Counted from the first letter of the stretch, positions 34,461 through 44,523 are shown. The stretch is 64,000 bases of DNA from Nitrospinaceae bacterium (GCA_018669005.1 JABJAL010000064.1:1-64000), one strand, 5' to 3'. The notes: generated by a model from the sequence alone, not told the origin. Made by a program: numbers and translations.

Positions 34461-36005
34461 ATGCCAGATCCAATTGAAGACTTGCGCGGTCGCCTAGAGG
34501 TGACTAGGGCCCAGGGCGGAGAAGCTGCCAAGGAGCGCCAGCGTAAACAAGGGAAATTAACGGCCCGCGAGAGGCTCGACCTTCTCCTCGATCCGGGCTC
34601 TTTTTCCGAAATCGGGGGATTTGTCGAAACCCGCTCATCCGATTTCGGGATGGCCGATAGGCACATCCCAGGCGATGGCGTCGTCACCGGCAGTGGCACG
34701 GTCAACGGCCAGCTCATCTTTGCCGTATCCCAGGACTTCGGCACCCTAGGGGGCTCGCTCGGTGAAATGCACGCCGCCAAAATCATCAAGGCCCAGGAAC
34801 TGGCTCTTAAAGCGGGATGCCCCATCGTCCAAATCCTAGACTCCGGCGGCGCCCGAATACAAGAAGGCGTCCTCTCCCTCCATGGTTATGCCCAAATTTT
34901 CCAGCGAAACACCATCGCCTCGGGCGTCATCCCCCAAATTTCGGTCATCCTCGGCCCCTGCGCAGGCGGGGCCGTTTACTCGCCCGCTATCACCGACTTC
35001 ATCTTCATGGTCGAGGGGCTGAGCAAGATGTTCATCACCGGGCCCGACGTCATCAAGGCCGTCACAGGCGAAGAGGTCACGTTCGAGGAACTGGGCGGAG
35101 CCGCCGTCCACAGCGCCACCAGCGGCAACGCTCATTTCGTTGCCGCCGATGAGCGCGAATGCTTCGCCACGGTGCGAAAGCTCCTCTCGTTCCTGCCGTC
35201 GAACAACCTCGACGATCCACCGCTTTCGGACGCATGTGAATGGCCCCCGGACGAAAATCCCGATTTAAACAATATTGTTCCTGCCGAATCGACGCAGTCA
35301 TACGACATCCGCGACATCATCGGCAATGTCTTTGATCACGGGGATTTCCTCGAGGTCCACGCCGACTTTGCCCCGAACATCGTCGTAGGCTTTGCCCGCC
35401 TTGCCGGGCGGCCTGTCGGTGTCGTCGGGAACCAGCCCGCCAACCTCGCAGGCGTTCTCGACATCAACAGCTCCGACAAGTTGGCGCGTTTCGTTCGCTT
35501 CTGCGATGCCTACAACTTGCCGATCTTCAACTTCGTCGATGTGCCTGGCTACCTACCGGGCACCCAGCAGGAATATGGTGGTGTCATCCGCCACGGCGCC
35601 AAGGTGTTGTTTGCCTATAGCGAGGCCACCGTGCCCAAGATCGCCCTCATAATTCGCAAGAGCTACGGAGGCGCCTACATCGCGATGAGCGGCCTGGGGC
35701 TCGGCTATGATCGCGTACTCGCCTACCCCACGGCAGAAATCGCGGTGATGGGCCCGGAGGGTGCGGCAAACATCATTTTCCGGCGCGATATCGAGGCGGC
35801 TGAGGACCCCGAAGCCCTGCGGAAAGAAAAAATCGATGAGTACCGCGAAAAATTCGCCAACCCCTACAACGCCGCCAGCCAGGGGCTTGTCGATGCCGTC
35901 ATCGAGCCGGCCCACACCCGGCGCGAGTTAATCCGGGCGCTTGAGATGACGGCGAGAAAACGTGAATCGCGCCCTGAGAAAAAACACGGGAACATCCCGC
36001 TCTAA
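34461..36005 (+). CDS. mmdA: Carboxyltransferase (alpha) subunit of a Na+-translocating acyl-CoA decarboxylase, methylmalonyl-CoA decarboxylase-like
   Basis: This 514-residue protein belongs to the crotonase-fold acyl-CoA carboxyltransferase family (PccB/MmdA/AccD). ATG 34461 has AGGAG 5 nt upstream. Two half-domains are visible: LDSGGARIQEGV and GPCAGGAVYSPA in the first, SYGGAYIAMSG and a C-terminal KIDEYREKFANP in the second, matching acyl-CoA and carboxybiotin sites. The next three genes encode OadG-, biotin carrier- and OadB-like proteins, so it moves the carboxyl group from acyl-CoA to biotin rather than carboxylating. The substrate is most likely methylmalonyl-CoA; malonyl- or glutaconyl-CoA is possible. 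Confidence 0.9.
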   Translation: MPDPIEDLRGRLEVTRAQGGEAAKERQRKQGKLTARERLDLLLDPGSFSEIGGFVETRSSDFGMADRHIPGDGVVTGSGTVNGQLIFAVSQDFGTLGGSLGEMHAAKIIKAQELALKAGCPIVQILDSGGARIQEGVLSLHGYAQIFQRNTIASGVIPQISVILGPCAGGAVYSPAITDFIFMVEGLSKMFITGPDVIKAVTGEEVTFEELGGAAVHSATSGNAHFVAADERECFATVRKLLSFLPSNNLDDPPLSDACEWPPDENPDLNNIVPAESTQSYDIRDIIGNVFDHGDFLEVHADFAPNIVVGFARLAGRPVGVVGNQPANLAGVLDINSSDKLARFVRFCDAYNLPIFNFVDVPGYLPGTQQEYGGVIRHGAKVLFAYSEATVPKIALIIRKSYGGAYIAMSGLGLGYDRVLAYPTAEIAVMGPEGAANIIFRRDIEAAEDPEALRKEKIDEYREKFANPYNAASQGLVDAVIEPAHTRRELIRALEMTARKRESRPEKKHGNIPL

Positions 36006-36023
36006 ACGGAAGAGGACATTGCC

Positions 36024-36341
36024 TTGACTCATCTCTCCAGCGCAATAGGGCTCACTATCATCGGCATGTCGGTGGTTTTCCTCTCCCTCCTCACGCTGAT
36101 GTACGTTATCAAAATACTGGACCGTATTTTTTCTGATGCGCCCGAGGCGGAAAAGCCAGCCAATACACCCAGGGCTGACCAGGATACGGAAGAGCTTCCC
36201 CTCGTTCTCGCCGCTGCTGCGGGATATTTTCTTGAAACGCAAGGAGCCGACGTATTCACAACCGAGGTGAGCCGAGGTAGCGATTCCGCCTGGGCCCGCC
36301 GTGCGCGCGCCGAGAGCGCATTTCCCAGGAGGCCGCGTTGA
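36024..36341 (+). CDS. OadG-like membrane subunit of the decarboxylase (MmdD type)
   Basis: A 105-residue protein with one N-terminal membrane segment (about 9-29, IGMSVVFLSLLTLMYVI) and a charged, Ala/Pro-rich cytoplasmic tail, as in OadG and MmdD subunits that hold the complex together. The start is TTG at 36024 with AGAGGA about 7 nt upstream. Its TGA stop (36339-36341) overlaps the TTG start of the biotin carrier gene, so translation is likely coupled. Confidence 0.8.
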   Translation: MTHLSSAIGLTIIGMSVVFLSLLTLMYVIKILDRIFSDAPEAEKPANTPRADQDTEELPLVLAAAAGYFLETQGADVFTTEVSRGSDSAWARRARAESAFPRRPR

Positions 36342-36751
36342 AAAAATTTAAAATCACCATCGGAGACAAAAACTACGAAATCACCGCTGAGCGGGACTCG
36401 GCGAACCCCTCTCTCCTCAACCTCACAGTGGACGGTAACGCCCACAGCATTCAAATCGAAGAAGAGGAGGCGCCTAAATCCACCCCCGGGCCTCGCCGAG
36501 CGGCTGCGCCCTCCAAACCCAGCGGCGGTGGTGGCGGCGAGGGCAGCATCGTTGCCCAGATTCCGGGCACGGTGCTCGACGTCGAGGTATCTGTGGGGGA
36601 TTCGGTCAACGAGGGTGACAGACTGATAGTTCTTGAGGCCATGAAAATGGAGAACGTCATCACAGCGGAGAGCAGCGGCACTGTACAGTCTGTCAATATC
36701 GCCAAGGGCGATAAGGTCGTAGCGGGCCAGCTCATGATGGAGATTTCATGA
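36338..36751 (+). CDS. Biotin carboxyl carrier subunit of the decarboxylase
   Basis: A 137-residue carrier protein with a TTG start at 36338 overlapping the previous stop. A small N-terminal domain is followed by a Pro/Ala/Gly linker (about 46-68) and a biotinyl domain. The biotin attachment motif EAMKMEN places the modified lysine at Lys103. Biotin carries CO2 from the carboxyltransferase to the membrane subunit. Its stop overlaps the next start by ATGA. Confidence 0.93.
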   Translation: MKKFKITIGDKNYEITAERDSANPSLLNLTVDGNAHSIQIEEEEAPKSTPGPRRAAAPSKPSGGGGGEGSIVAQIPGTVLDVEVSVGDSVNEGDRLIVLEAMKMENVITAESSGTVQSVNIAKGDKVVAGQLMMEIS

Positions 36752-37872
36752 CGGGACTTCTAGACTCCATAAACCGCTTCATCCTGGCAACGGGTTTCGC
36801 CCAGCTTGCGCCCGGCGACATCCTGATGCTCTCCATTGCCTGCGTACTCCTCTATCTGGCTATCCAAAAAGGCTTTGAGCCCCTGCTGCTGCTACCCATC
36901 GGATTTGGCCTTCTTCTCTCGAATCTTCCGGCGACAGGCATTTTCGATAAGGGCGGCCTGATCAGCTACTTTTACTTCGGCATCAAGGCAGGGGTATTTC
37001 CGCCACTGATATTCATGGGCGTCGGCGCACTCACCGACTTTGGCCCGCTCCTCGCAAACCCCAAGACCATTCTATTAGGGGCGGCCGCACAGTTCGGCAT
37101 ATTTGCCACCCTTATCGGGAGTATTTTCCTGGGATTTAACTTACCCCAGGCCGGGGCCATCGGGATTATCGGTGGGGCGGACGGCCCCACGGCCATCTAC
37201 ACAGCCTCAAAACTCGCTCCCGAACTGCTCGGGCCCATCGTCGTTGCTGCCTACAGCTACATGGCCCTGGTGCCCATTATCCAACCCCCCATCATGCGAG
37301 CGCTTACGACCAAGGAAGAGCGCATGCGCGTCATGGTTCAGCTCAAAGAGATTTCCAAGCCCGTTCGAATTTTGTTTCCTATCGTATCGACCCTGCTCTG
37401 CGGGCTGCTTCTCCCCTCGGCGGTTCCCCTCATCGGCATGCTGATGCTGGGCAACCTGTTTCGGGAATCCGGGGTAGTGGACCGCCTGCTCGACACCTCG
37501 GAAAATGCGCTCCTCAACATCGTGACAATTTTTCTTGGTGTCGCGGTCGGCGCCTCGATGAACGCCGAGACTTTCCTCAAATGGGAGACCATCGGAATCC
37601 TCGTACTAGGCCTCATCGCATTTAGCATCGGGACGGCTACCGGCATTTTGTTCGGTAAACTGATGGCGGCATTTAGCTCGACACCGATCAACCCGCTTAT
37701 CGGCGCGGCGGGGGTGAGCGCGGTGCCGATGGCGGCACGCGTCGCCCAGAAGGTAGGGGCCGAGGAAAATCCGCAAAACTTTCTTCTCATGCACGCAATG
37801 GGCCCCAATGTGGCCGGCGTTATCGGGTCCGCAATTGCAGCAGGCGTGCTGTTATCATTAATAACACCGTAG
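36748..37872 (+). CDS. Na+-translocating decarboxylase beta subunit (OadB/MmdB family)
   Basis: A 374-residue polytopic protein of the OadB/GcdB/MmdB family, which decarboxylates carboxybiotin and exports sodium ions. About nine to eleven membrane segments are visible. The sodium- and proton-binding regions are intact: [11 protein letters not shown] (142-152, Asp145 equivalent to the essential aspartate of OadB) and the C-terminal [17 protein letters not shown] with NVAGVIGSA. It marks the complex as an energy-conserving pump. Its start overlaps the biotin carrier stop. Confidence 0.94.
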   Translation: MTGLLDSINRFILATGFAQLAPGDILMLSIACVLLYLAIQKGFEPLLLLPIGFGLLLSNLPATGIFDKGGLISYFYFGIKAGVFPPLIFMGVGALTDFGPLLANPKTILLGAAAQFGIFATLIGSIFLGFNLPQAGAIGIIGGADGPTAIYTASKLAPELLGPIVVAAYSYMALVPIIQPPIMRALTTKEERMRVMVQLKEISKPVRILFPIVSTLLCGLLLPSAVPLIGMLMLGNLFRESGVVDRLLDTSENALLNIVTIFLGVAVGASMNAETFLKWETIGILVLGLIAFSIGTATGILFGKLMAAFSSTPINPLIGAAGVSAVPMAARVAQKVGAEENPQNFLLMHAMGPNVAGVIGSAIAAGVLLSLITP

Positions 37873-37887
37873 GGGAGGTTTTTTCAG

Positions 37888-39078
37888 ATGGCTGGCGCAC
37901 TTGAAGGAATCAAGGTTCTGGATCTGACGCGAATACTCTCCGGGCCCTACTGCACCATGATGCTGGGCGACATGGGCGCTGACGTCATTAAAGTGGAAAA
38001 CCCCAACGGCGGAGACGACACCCGTGGATGGGGGCCCCCTTTTCTTAACGGAGTGAGCACCTACTACATTTCGGTCAACCGCAACAAAAAAAGTCTAACC
38101 CTCAACCTCAAAGCCCAAAAAGGCAAGGAAATCCTCGCTGCCTTGATACGCCAGAGCGATGTTGTGGTTGAGAATTTCCGGCCCGGTACGCTTGATAAGC
38201 TCGGCTTCCCCTGGGAGGAGATCCACAAGATTAACCCCCGCGCCATCCTCACCTCGGTATCGGGATTCGGACACACCGGGCCGCGAGCCAGCGAGCCAGG
38301 CTTCGACGTCGTCATCCAGGGCGAGGGCGGCCTCATGAGCATCACGGGCGAGCCAGGGGGCCCGCCAACCAAGGTAGGCGCATCCGTCGCCGACATAGTG
38401 GCAGGGATGCTGGCAGCACAAGGAACCACCCTCGCCCTTTATGACCGCGAAAAAACAGGCAAAGGCCAGAAGGTGGATATCTCCATGCTCGACGGCCAGG
38501 TCGCGCTACTCGCCTATCATGCCAATTCGTTTTTTGCGACCGGGAACATCCCGCCACGCCGGGGCAACAAACACCCCTCGATAACGCCCTACGAAACCTA
38601 CCAGTGCGTGGATGGCTATCTAAATCTAGGGGTGGGCAACGATAGCCTCTGGAAACGTTTTTGCGATGCGATGGATTTGGGCGACATCAAAGAAGATCCG
38701 CGATTCGCCATCAACGCCGATCGGGTCCAAAACCGTGAGGCGCTTCAGGAGATTCTCGACAAACTCTTCTCTGACCGCGAGGTCACGACAACCCTTGAGC
38801 AATTGAAAAAAGCGGGTATCCCCTGCGGACCAATAAACGACATCGCCCAGGTATTCTCGGAACCTCAGGTGCTTGCACGAGAAATGGTGGTGGATATGGA
38901 TGTGCCCGAGGCCGGGCCCACGAAACTCACGGGGATTCCCATCAAGCTTTCCAATTCTCCCGGGGCGATCGAAACCCCGCCGCCCTCGTTGGGCCAGCAT
39001 ACCGACGAAATTCTAGAATCTCTTTTCGGGCTTGATGCATCGGCGTGTCAGGTCCTTCGGGATGACGGGGTAATTTAA
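37888..39078 (+). CDS. Class III (CaiB/BaiF) CoA-transferase
   Basis: A 396-residue family III acyl-CoA transferase. The N-terminal LDLTRILSGPYCTMMLGDMG and the segment with VNRNKKSLTLNL are typical; the catalytic aspartate is Asp169 in VGASVADIVAG, the same number as in formyl-CoA transferase. It starts 15 nt after the decarboxylase beta gene with GGGGAGG upstream. A CoA-transferase next to a decarboxylase could activate the free dicarboxylate with CoA released from the acyl-CoA product. Confidence 0.92.
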   Translation: MAGALEGIKVLDLTRILSGPYCTMMLGDMGADVIKVENPNGGDDTRGWGPPFLNGVSTYYISVNRNKKSLTLNLKAQKGKEILAALIRQSDVVVENFRPGTLDKLGFPWEEIHKINPRAILTSVSGFGHTGPRASEPGFDVVIQGEGGLMSITGEPGGPPTKVGASVADIVAGMLAAQGTTLALYDREKTGKGQKVDISMLDGQVALLAYHANSFFATGNIPPRRGNKHPSITPYETYQCVDGYLNLGVGNDSLWKRFCDAMDLGDIKEDPRFAINADRVQNREALQEILDKLFSDREVTTTLEQLKKAGIPCGPINDIAQVFSEPQVLAREMVVDMDVPEAGPTKLTGIPIKLSNSPGAIETPPPSLGQHTDEILESLFGLDASACQVLRDDGVI

Positions 39079-39087
39079 GGATTCATC

Positions 39088-39783
39088 ATGGCGATTCGAA
39101 ATATACAAATCGAAAGACCTAAATCACTCAGTCGTATGGTTGCCGAGGAAATCAAGGTTGCCATATTGAACGGCGTCCTCAAGCCGGGCGACAAATTGGT
39201 GGAAACCGAGCTAACACAATCCCTCGGAGTGAGCCGCACTCCGTTGCGGGAGGCCTTCCGCGAACTGGCCGTCGAGGGCTACATCACAGTCATCCCCCAT
39301 AAGGGCTCCTACGTCAGCACAATTAGCGAGGGAGAAGTACTGGACCTTTACTCCATCACGAGTGTCCTAGAAGGCCTTGCCACGAGGCTGGCGACTCCTC
39401 TCCTCAAAAGCGGCGAGGGCCGGGCGAGCCTTCTCGCTCACTATGAAGACCTCAAGAAAAAGAGCGACCAGGGTGAAGTGGATTCTTATTGGGCCGTTAA
39501 CAGGAGTTTTCATCAATTCATCACCTCGGCCTCGGGCAATGAGCGTTTAGTGGATCTTATTGAGAACCTGCGGCGGCAGATTCTTAAAACGCGGGTAATT
39601 ACGCTCCGCTTTCCGGGCCGTCTTGCAGGCTCGATGGATGAGCATGACGAAATTCTCCAAGCTATCCTTGAGGGACGTGAGCGGGATGCAGAATCACTTG
39701 TCATCGCGCACCTCGAAAAACAAAGACAGTTCGTCATAAGCGTCATCAGAACTACCGAGGAGCAGCAGGAAGAGAATTCCTGA
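39088..39783 (+). CDS. GntR-family regulator (FadR/FCD type)
   Basis: A 231-residue transcription factor. The winged helix-turn-helix (about 12-80) contains ETELTQSLGVSRTPLREAFR, the usual GntR recognition motif. The C-terminal FCD domain (about 85-220) has histidines typical of metal or acid binding (RSFHQFI, DEHDEILQ, AHLEKQ). It closes the decarboxylase-CoA-transferase operon 9 nt after the previous gene and probably senses a pathway acid or acyl-CoA. Confidence 0.92.
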   Translation: MAIRNIQIERPKSLSRMVAEEIKVAILNGVLKPGDKLVETELTQSLGVSRTPLREAFRELAVEGYITVIPHKGSYVSTISEGEVLDLYSITSVLEGLATRLATPLLKSGEGRASLLAHYEDLKKKSDQGEVDSYWAVNRSFHQFITSASGNERLVDLIENLRRQILKTRVITLRFPGRLAGSMDEHDEILQAILEGRERDAESLVIAHLEKQRQFVISVIRTTEEQQEENS

Positions 39784-39829
39784 TTTTGCGGCCTTACCCG
39801 GAAACACTCTTTCGAATTACGAATAAATT

Positions 39830-40942
39830 CTAGAGCACTTCATCGTGCGTGGCGCACTTAACGCCAAGAGCCTCAGCAACGGCCGAATGTGTGATCCGGC
39901 CGCCAGCCACGTTGAGCCCCGCAGCAAGCTCGGGATGTTCGCCAAGTGCATCGCTTAGCTTTGAGCCAGCCAATTCAATGACATAAGGCAGGATTGCGCT
40001 TGAGAGTGCGAACGTGCTCGTCCTCGGCACACCGCCCGGCATGTTTGCCACCCCGTAGTGGATAACGCCATCCACCACATAAGTGGGCTTCGAGTGGTAT
40101 GTCGGCTTGATGGTCTCGACACAGCCGCCCTGGTCCACAGCAACGTCCACGATGACCGATCCGGGGAGCATGCGCTTCAGAAGACCCCGAGGAATCAGAT
40201 TCGGCGACTTAGCGCCCGGGATCAAGACGGCGCCGACAACGAGATCGGCCCCTATGACAGCCTCACGAATGGTGAATCGTGTCGAGGCGATAGTCTTCAC
40301 CCGTCCACCAAAAATGTCGTCAAGATACTGAAGGCGATGATGATTAATATCGAGGACGGTGACGCCCGCGCCGAGTCCGACGGCAATCCGGGCAGCATTC
40401 TTACCAACCACCCCGGCTCCGAGGATGACCACGTTTCCGCGCGCAACGCCGGGCGCCCCGGCCAGGAGAACACCTCTTCCCCCCATACTTTTTTCGAGAA
40501 ATCGAGCGCCCTCCTGAACAGACATGCGCCCCGCAATTTCACTCATGGGCTGAAGCAAGGGCAAGGCGCCGTCTGATGTGCGAACAGTCTCAAAGGCCAC
40601 CGCCTTAACACCCTTCTGCATCAAAGCACGCGCAAGGGGCCTTGCCGCAGCAAGATGGAGGAATGCAAAAAGAATCTGCCCCTTGCGCATCCGTTTAAAT
40701 TCGGGCCGAAGCGGCTCTTTGACTTTGACGACCATTTCGCTACGCCGCCAGAGAGCATCAGCCCCCGCAACAATCTGGGCGCCAGCACGGACGAATGACT
40801 TATCGTCGATGTCGGCTCCCTTGCCCGCGCCCTTTTGTATCAAGACTGTGTGGCCCGCAGCCCTTATCGCCTCAACGGCGGCTGGTGCAAGCGCGACACG
40901 GTGCTCATCTTTTTTGATTTCTTTGGGAACGCCAATTATCAT
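39830..40942 (-). CDS. ald: Alanine dehydrogenase
   Basis: NAD-dependent enzyme that interconverts L-alanine and pyruvate plus ammonia. The 370-residue protein opens [18 protein letters not shown], with substrate-binding Lys75 and catalytic His96 (LFAFLHLAA) and the Rossmann motif [10 protein letters not shown]. Length and motifs match Ald rather than the PntA subunit of transhydrogenase. Its start overlaps the stop of the upstream thioesterase gene (ATGA). Confidence 0.95.
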   Translation of the reverse strand: MIIGVPKEIKKDEHRVALAPAAVEAIRAAGHTVLIQKGAGKGADIDDKSFVRAGAQIVAGADALWRRSEMVVKVKEPLRPEFKRMRKGQILFAFLHLAAARPLARALMQKGVKAVAFETVRTSDGALPLLQPMSEIAGRMSVQEGARFLEKSMGGRGVLLAGAPGVARGNVVILGAGVVGKNAARIAVGLGAGVTVLDINHHRLQYLDDIFGGRVKTIASTRFTIREAVIGADLVVGAVLIPGAKSPNLIPRGLLKRMLPGSVIVDVAVDQGGCVETIKPTYHSKPTYVVDGVIHYGVANMPGGVPRTSTFALSSAILPYVIELAGSKLSDALGEHPELAAGLNVAGGRITHSAVAEALGVKCATHDEVL

Positions 40943-41367
40943 GCTGCACCTCCCTCATGACCCTCTACGTGAAGAAAAGAACTCTCGGCCTCCGCCACAA
41001 TGGCCCCGTCTCTAGCGCGGAAGACCTTTCCCTCCAGGATGGAGAAACGACCCTTTTTCCGCACCTCACGTCCCTCCATCCGAAGCAGTTCACCCACCTT
41101 CACCGGATCGCGATAGCGAATTTCACATTTAGCGGTATAGGCCCGGATACCCTTAAGAAAAAGACAGTTGGCCATCACATCATCGAGAAGGCTGTAAATG
41201 ATCCCACCATGGGTAACGCCGTCGTAGCCTTGATGGATAGCCTCAGGGGTGAATTCGGCGCGGCAAACATTGTCCTCAAGGCGAAACGATATTCTTAATC
41301 CCGCAGGGTTATCCGGCCCACATACAAAACATGCATTCGCATCCGGGCGTCCTGGCTCTCGGGTCAT
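40939..41367 (-). CDS. PaaI-type hotdog-fold thioesterase
   Basis: A 142-residue member of the PaaI/YiiD thioesterase group. The core helix segment YDGVTHGGIIYSLLDDVMANC is typical: His-Gly-Gly followed by an acidic residue on the long helix. An N-terminal ACFVCGPDNPAGL is found in this subgroup. Likely hydrolyses short or aryl acyl-CoA esters. It overlaps the alanine dehydrogenase gene by 4 nt, so the two are co-translated. Confidence 0.88.
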   Translation of the reverse strand: MTREPGRPDANACFVCGPDNPAGLRISFRLEDNVCRAEFTPEAIHQGYDGVTHGGIIYSLLDDVMANCLFLKGIRAYTAKCEIRYRDPVKVGELLRMEGREVRKKGRFSILEGKVFRARDGAIVAEAESSFLHVEGHEGGAA

Positions 41368-41435
41368 GGTCTCTCCTGCTTATCGTTGGGCCAAAGATTT
41401 TTCCGTGGCGTTTTTTTCAGTTCAGACCCCTGGGC

Positions 41436-41480
41436 AAAAAAAATACGGGAGAACCAGCAACCAGCGGCCCTCCCGTATTT
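41436..41480 (-). terminator. Strong intrinsic terminator ending the ribosomal protein operon
   Basis: A perfect 11-bp stem (41441-41451 with 41470-41480, AAATACGGGAG and its complement), 18-nt loop, and a T tract on the minus strand, 24 nt past the rplQ stop codon. It closes the long run from rpsL to rplQ. Confidence 0.95.
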
Positions 41481-41503
41481 GTAACGTTTTGCGTAGCGAA
41501 GGT

Positions 41504-41926
41504 CTAGGATTCCCCTGCAGCCTCCTGCTTCAGGCGCCGCCTCTCCAGGCGCTCCTCTTCGCGGGTCGTATCCCGATCCACGAGTTCAAGAATAGCCATC
41601 GGAGCCGCATCCCCAACTCGCGGGGGCATCTGAATGATTCGCGTATATCCGCCCGGCCTCTCGGCATAGCGGGGACCTAGCGTATCCATCAGTTTCTGGA
41701 CAATGGCGGGGGTGCGAACAATAGCCGCTGCCTGGCGTCGGGCGTGGAGGGTGCCTCGTTTCCCCAGCGTAATAACACGCTCTACATGACGACGCACCTC
41801 TTTCGCCTTGGCCAACGTGGTCTTCACCCGCTCCTCATCAAGTACAGAAGTGATGAGATTCCTGGTCATAGCCTTGCGATGTTTGGAGCGTCGCCCCAGT
41901 TTTCTACCGGTCCAACGATGCCTCAT
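41504..41926 (-). CDS. rplQ: 50S ribosomal protein L17
   Basis: Large-subunit protein near the exit tunnel. The 140-residue chain starts [20 protein letters not shown] and keeps the [16 protein letters not shown] segment. The C-terminus has an extra charged tail ([18 protein letters not shown]). Last gene of the alpha operon, 12 nt after rpoA and just before the terminator at 41436-41480. Confidence 0.97.
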   Translation of the reverse strand: MRHRWTGRKLGRRSKHRKAMTRNLITSVLDEERVKTTLAKAKEVRRHVERVITLGKRGTLHARRQAAAIVRTPAIVQKLMDTLGPRYAERPGGYTRIIQMPPRVGDAAPMAILELVDRDTTREEERLERRRLKQEAAGES

Positions 41927-41938
41927 CCGACCTTCTCC

Positions 41939-42955
41939 CTAATTCTCGTCCCCGGTCAGACCGAGTTCCTCGGGCGTCACCTTGAGCTGGGAGAAATCCA
42001 TCCCAAAGGTAAGACCCATTGTGTTCAGAATATCCCGTATTTCGTTGAGGCTCTTTCTGCCGAAATTTCGCGTCTTGAGCATTTCGCCCTCGGTCCTCTG
42101 GACAAGCTCGGCCAGAGAGCGAATACGAGCGTTTTTCAAGCAGTTATAGCTTCGTACCGAAAGTTCAAGCTCCTCAACACTACGGCTGAGATTTTCAATC
42201 AACTTCTGGCGGCGCTCGTCCACCTCGGGTGCAGGCGCCAACACTTCCTCTTCCTCGAAATTAATGAAAATCCGAAGATTATCATTCAAGATTTTCGCTG
42301 CATGCGCCACCGCATCAACCGGGGCAATCGTGCCATTCGTTTCGACTTCAAAAATCAGCTTATCGTAATCCGTTAGGTCGCCGACACGGGTCTTCTCCAC
42401 CCGAAACGTACAACGCCTCACAGGCGAGAACACCGAATCCATGGGAATGAACATTGGGCCCAGGTCCATGTCCTCGGCGTTACGCTCGGCGGGAACATAT
42501 CCCCGACCAATCCTGGCGACTAGCTCAATATCAACATCCGAATCTTCGTTCATCGTACCGATGTGTAGATCTGGATTGAGAATCTCAACACCATTAGGAC
42601 ATACCAGATCACCGGCTTTTAACTCTCCTGCAGACCCACTGTGCCGGTAAGTGACACGAATCGGCTCGTCCGAGTCCATTCGAATCACTACTTCTTTGAG
42701 GTTCAGAATCACATCCGTCACATCCTCAAGAACGCCTGGGATGGTGGAGAATTCGTGGAACACACCCTCAATCCGGACCGCACAAAATGCCGCGCCCTTT
42801 AACGAGGACAAGACCACGCGGCGAAGAGAGTTTCCCAACGTGGTTCCGTAGCCACGCTCTAGCGGCTCTGCGATAAAACGACCGAAATTCCCTGTCTGTC
42901 CTTCATTTTCAGATTCAAGACCTGCAGGCTTTACTAGTTCCGCGTACAAAGACAT
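41939..42955 (-). CDS. rpoA: DNA-directed RNA polymerase subunit alpha
   Basis: Assembly platform of RNA polymerase. The start at 42955 (MSLYAELVKPAG) has GGAGGGG 8 nt upstream, and the resulting 338 residues fit family length; a start at 42991 lacks such a site. The N-terminal domain includes ERGYGTTLGNSLRRVVLSSL, and the C-terminal domain has the DNA- and activator-binding helices (ELSVRSYNCLKNA, LLKTRNFGRKSL-like segment). Follows rpsD in the alpha operon. Confidence 0.97.
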   Translation of the reverse strand: MSLYAELVKPAGLESENEGQTGNFGRFIAEPLERGYGTTLGNSLRRVVLSSLKGAAFCAVRIEGVFHEFSTIPGVLEDVTDVILNLKEVVIRMDSDEPIRVTYRHSGSAGELKAGDLVCPNGVEILNPDLHIGTMNEDSDVDIELVARIGRGYVPAERNAEDMDLGPMFIPMDSVFSPVRRCTFRVEKTRVGDLTDYDKLIFEVETNGTIAPVDAVAHAAKILNDNLRIFINFEEEEVLAPAPEVDERRQKLIENLSRSVEELELSVRSYNCLKNARIRSLAELVQRTEGEMLKTRNFGRKSLNEIRDILNTMGLTFGMDFSQLKVTPEELGLTGDEN

Positions 42956-43023
42956 GGAAATTGCCCCTCCATTGGGCGACTTCGCTACCAAGGCATACGC
43001 TGGCGCATACCCTGTTGCGCGAG

Positions 43024-43656
43024 TTATTTGGAGTAAAGCTCGACTATCTGTTGAGCATCAATATTAGTCTGGATATCGGCCACAGTGGGCACCTCGGCAA
43101 TCCTCGTCGAGAGTTCCGCCAATTCCACATCAAGCCACTCCGGTATTCCGCGAGCTTTTCCCTTTTCAGCGCTTTCAATAATATTTTCCCGTTTCCTGCT
43201 TTTCTCTTTAATCTGAACAACATCGCCCTTGCGTACCGAGAAAGATGGCTTATTCACCTTCTTGCCATTCACCGTCACATGGTTATGAACAACCATCTGC
43301 CGGGCCTGGGCCCGCGAGTCGGCGAAACTCGACCTGAAAACCACATTGTCCAAACGAAGCTCCAAAAGGCGGAAAAGATTGTCACCTTTAACACCCTTCT
43401 TGCGTGCCGCCTCGCCATAGTAAATCCTGAATTGTTTTTCGAGAATGCCGTAAACCCAACGCGCCTTTTGTTTCTCACGAAGCTGGGTTCCGTACTCGCT
43501 GACTTTTCCCCGCATACGCAACGCGCCATGCTGACCAGGCGGGAAACTGCGTTTGTCGAACGAGCATTTATCGCCGACGCAACGATCTCCCTTCAAGAAA
43601 AGCTTCATCCCAGCACGGCGGCAGAGGCGGCATACGGAATCTTTATATCGAGCCAA
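43024..43656 (-). CDS. rpsD: 30S ribosomal protein S4
   Basis: Primary 16S rRNA-binding protein of 210 residues. The N-terminus contains a Cys4 zinc site (CRLC at 9-12, then CVGDKC at 26-31), so this is the zinc-containing form. The S4 RNA-binding domain follows (RLDNVVFRSSFADSRAQARQ). In many bacteria S4 represses the alpha operon; no such site was tested here. Encoded between rpsK and rpoA. Confidence 0.97.
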   Translation of the reverse strand: MARYKDSVCRLCRRAGMKLFLKGDRCVGDKCSFDKRSFPPGQHGALRMRGKVSEYGTQLREKQKARWVYGILEKQFRIYYGEAARKKGVKGDNLFRLLELRLDNVVFRSSFADSRAQARQMVVHNHVTVNGKKVNKPSFSVRKGDVVQIKEKSRKRENIIESAEKGKARGIPEWLDVELAELSTRIAEVPTVADIQTNIDAQQIVELYSK

Positions 43657-43686
43657 ACCTACTTACCCCCTTATTCAAATTGCACA

Positions 43687-44088
43687 TTAGACCCGGCGCC
43701 GCTTGCGCGGACGGCATCCATTGTGCGGAATTGGTGTAACGTCTCGAATCAACGAAATTTCCATACCAGCTGCCGCCATCGAGCGAATTGCTGCTTCCCT
43801 GCCTCCGCCCGGGCCTGTCACAAAGACATCAACGGACGTTACGCCCATATCTAATGCCTTTTTCACGACTGATGCTGCCGCTGTCTGCGCCGCAAATGGT
43901 GTTCCCTTTCGGGAGCCCTTGAATCCTTCTCCACCCGAGGAGGCCCAGCAGACCACATTCCCCGCAGCATCGGAAATCGAAATCAACGTGTTGTTAAAGC
44001 TCGCCTTAATGTGAGCCTGGCCCTTACCAATAGCCCTACGCTCCCGTTTGCGTTTGCCGCCGGTTCGCCGTTTTCCGTCTTGCGCCAA
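43687..44088 (-). CDS. rpsK: 30S ribosomal protein S11
   Basis: Platform protein of the small subunit that supports the Shine-Dalgarno helix. The 133-residue chain has a basic N-terminal extension, the core [20 protein letters not shown] and a C-terminal [16 protein letters not shown], as in the family. It lies 32 nt after rpsM. Confidence 0.97.
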   Translation of the reverse strand: MAQDGKRRTGGKRKRERRAIGKGQAHIKASFNNTLISISDAAGNVVCWASSGGEGFKGSRKGTPFAAQTAAASVVKKALDMGVTSVDVFVTGPGGGREAAIRSMAAAGMEISLIRDVTPIPHNGCRPRKRRRV

Positions 44089-44120
44089 AACTTATCCTCC
44101 TATCCCATCAATTCCAGAAT

Positions 44121-44492
44121 TTACTTACTCTTCTTGCCGCCCACCGTACGCTTCGGCCCTTTGCGCGTGCGCGCGTTGGTGCGGGTGCGCTGGCCGCGGA
44201 CAGGCAGCCCGCGGCGATGCCGAAGCCCCCGGTAGGAGCCTATATCCATCAAGCGTTTGATATTCATTGTCACACTGCTTCTAAGATCACCCTCAACGGC
44301 ATAGGATTTGTCGATAATTTCGCGCAGGGATTGCACCTCCTGCTCGGTTAAATCCTTAACCTTGACCATACCGTCAATCTTCGCCTCGCCGGTGATTTTC
44401 TTCGCCGTCGAGTGCCCAATTCCGAATACATAGGTTAGGGCAATTTCCACATTCTTTTCATTGGGGATATCGACCCCGGCAATACGTGCCAT
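44121..44492 (-). CDS. rpsM: 30S ribosomal protein S13
   Basis: Head protein contacting the large subunit and P-site tRNA. The start at 44492 ([13 protein letters not shown]) matches the family and has GGAGG upstream; a longer frame from 44573 overlaps rpmJ and is not used. The 123-residue protein ends in the usual basic tail ([15 protein letters not shown]). Confidence 0.97.
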   Translation of the reverse strand: MARIAGVDIPNEKNVEIALTYVFGIGHSTAKKITGEAKIDGMVKVKDLTEQEVQSLREIIDKSYAVEGDLRSSVTMNIKRLMDIGSYRGLRHRRGLPVRGQRTRTNARTRKGPKRTVGGKKSK

Positions 44493-44523
44493 TAGCTCCC
44501 TTCCTCCAAGCGGCCTGCGGGCG

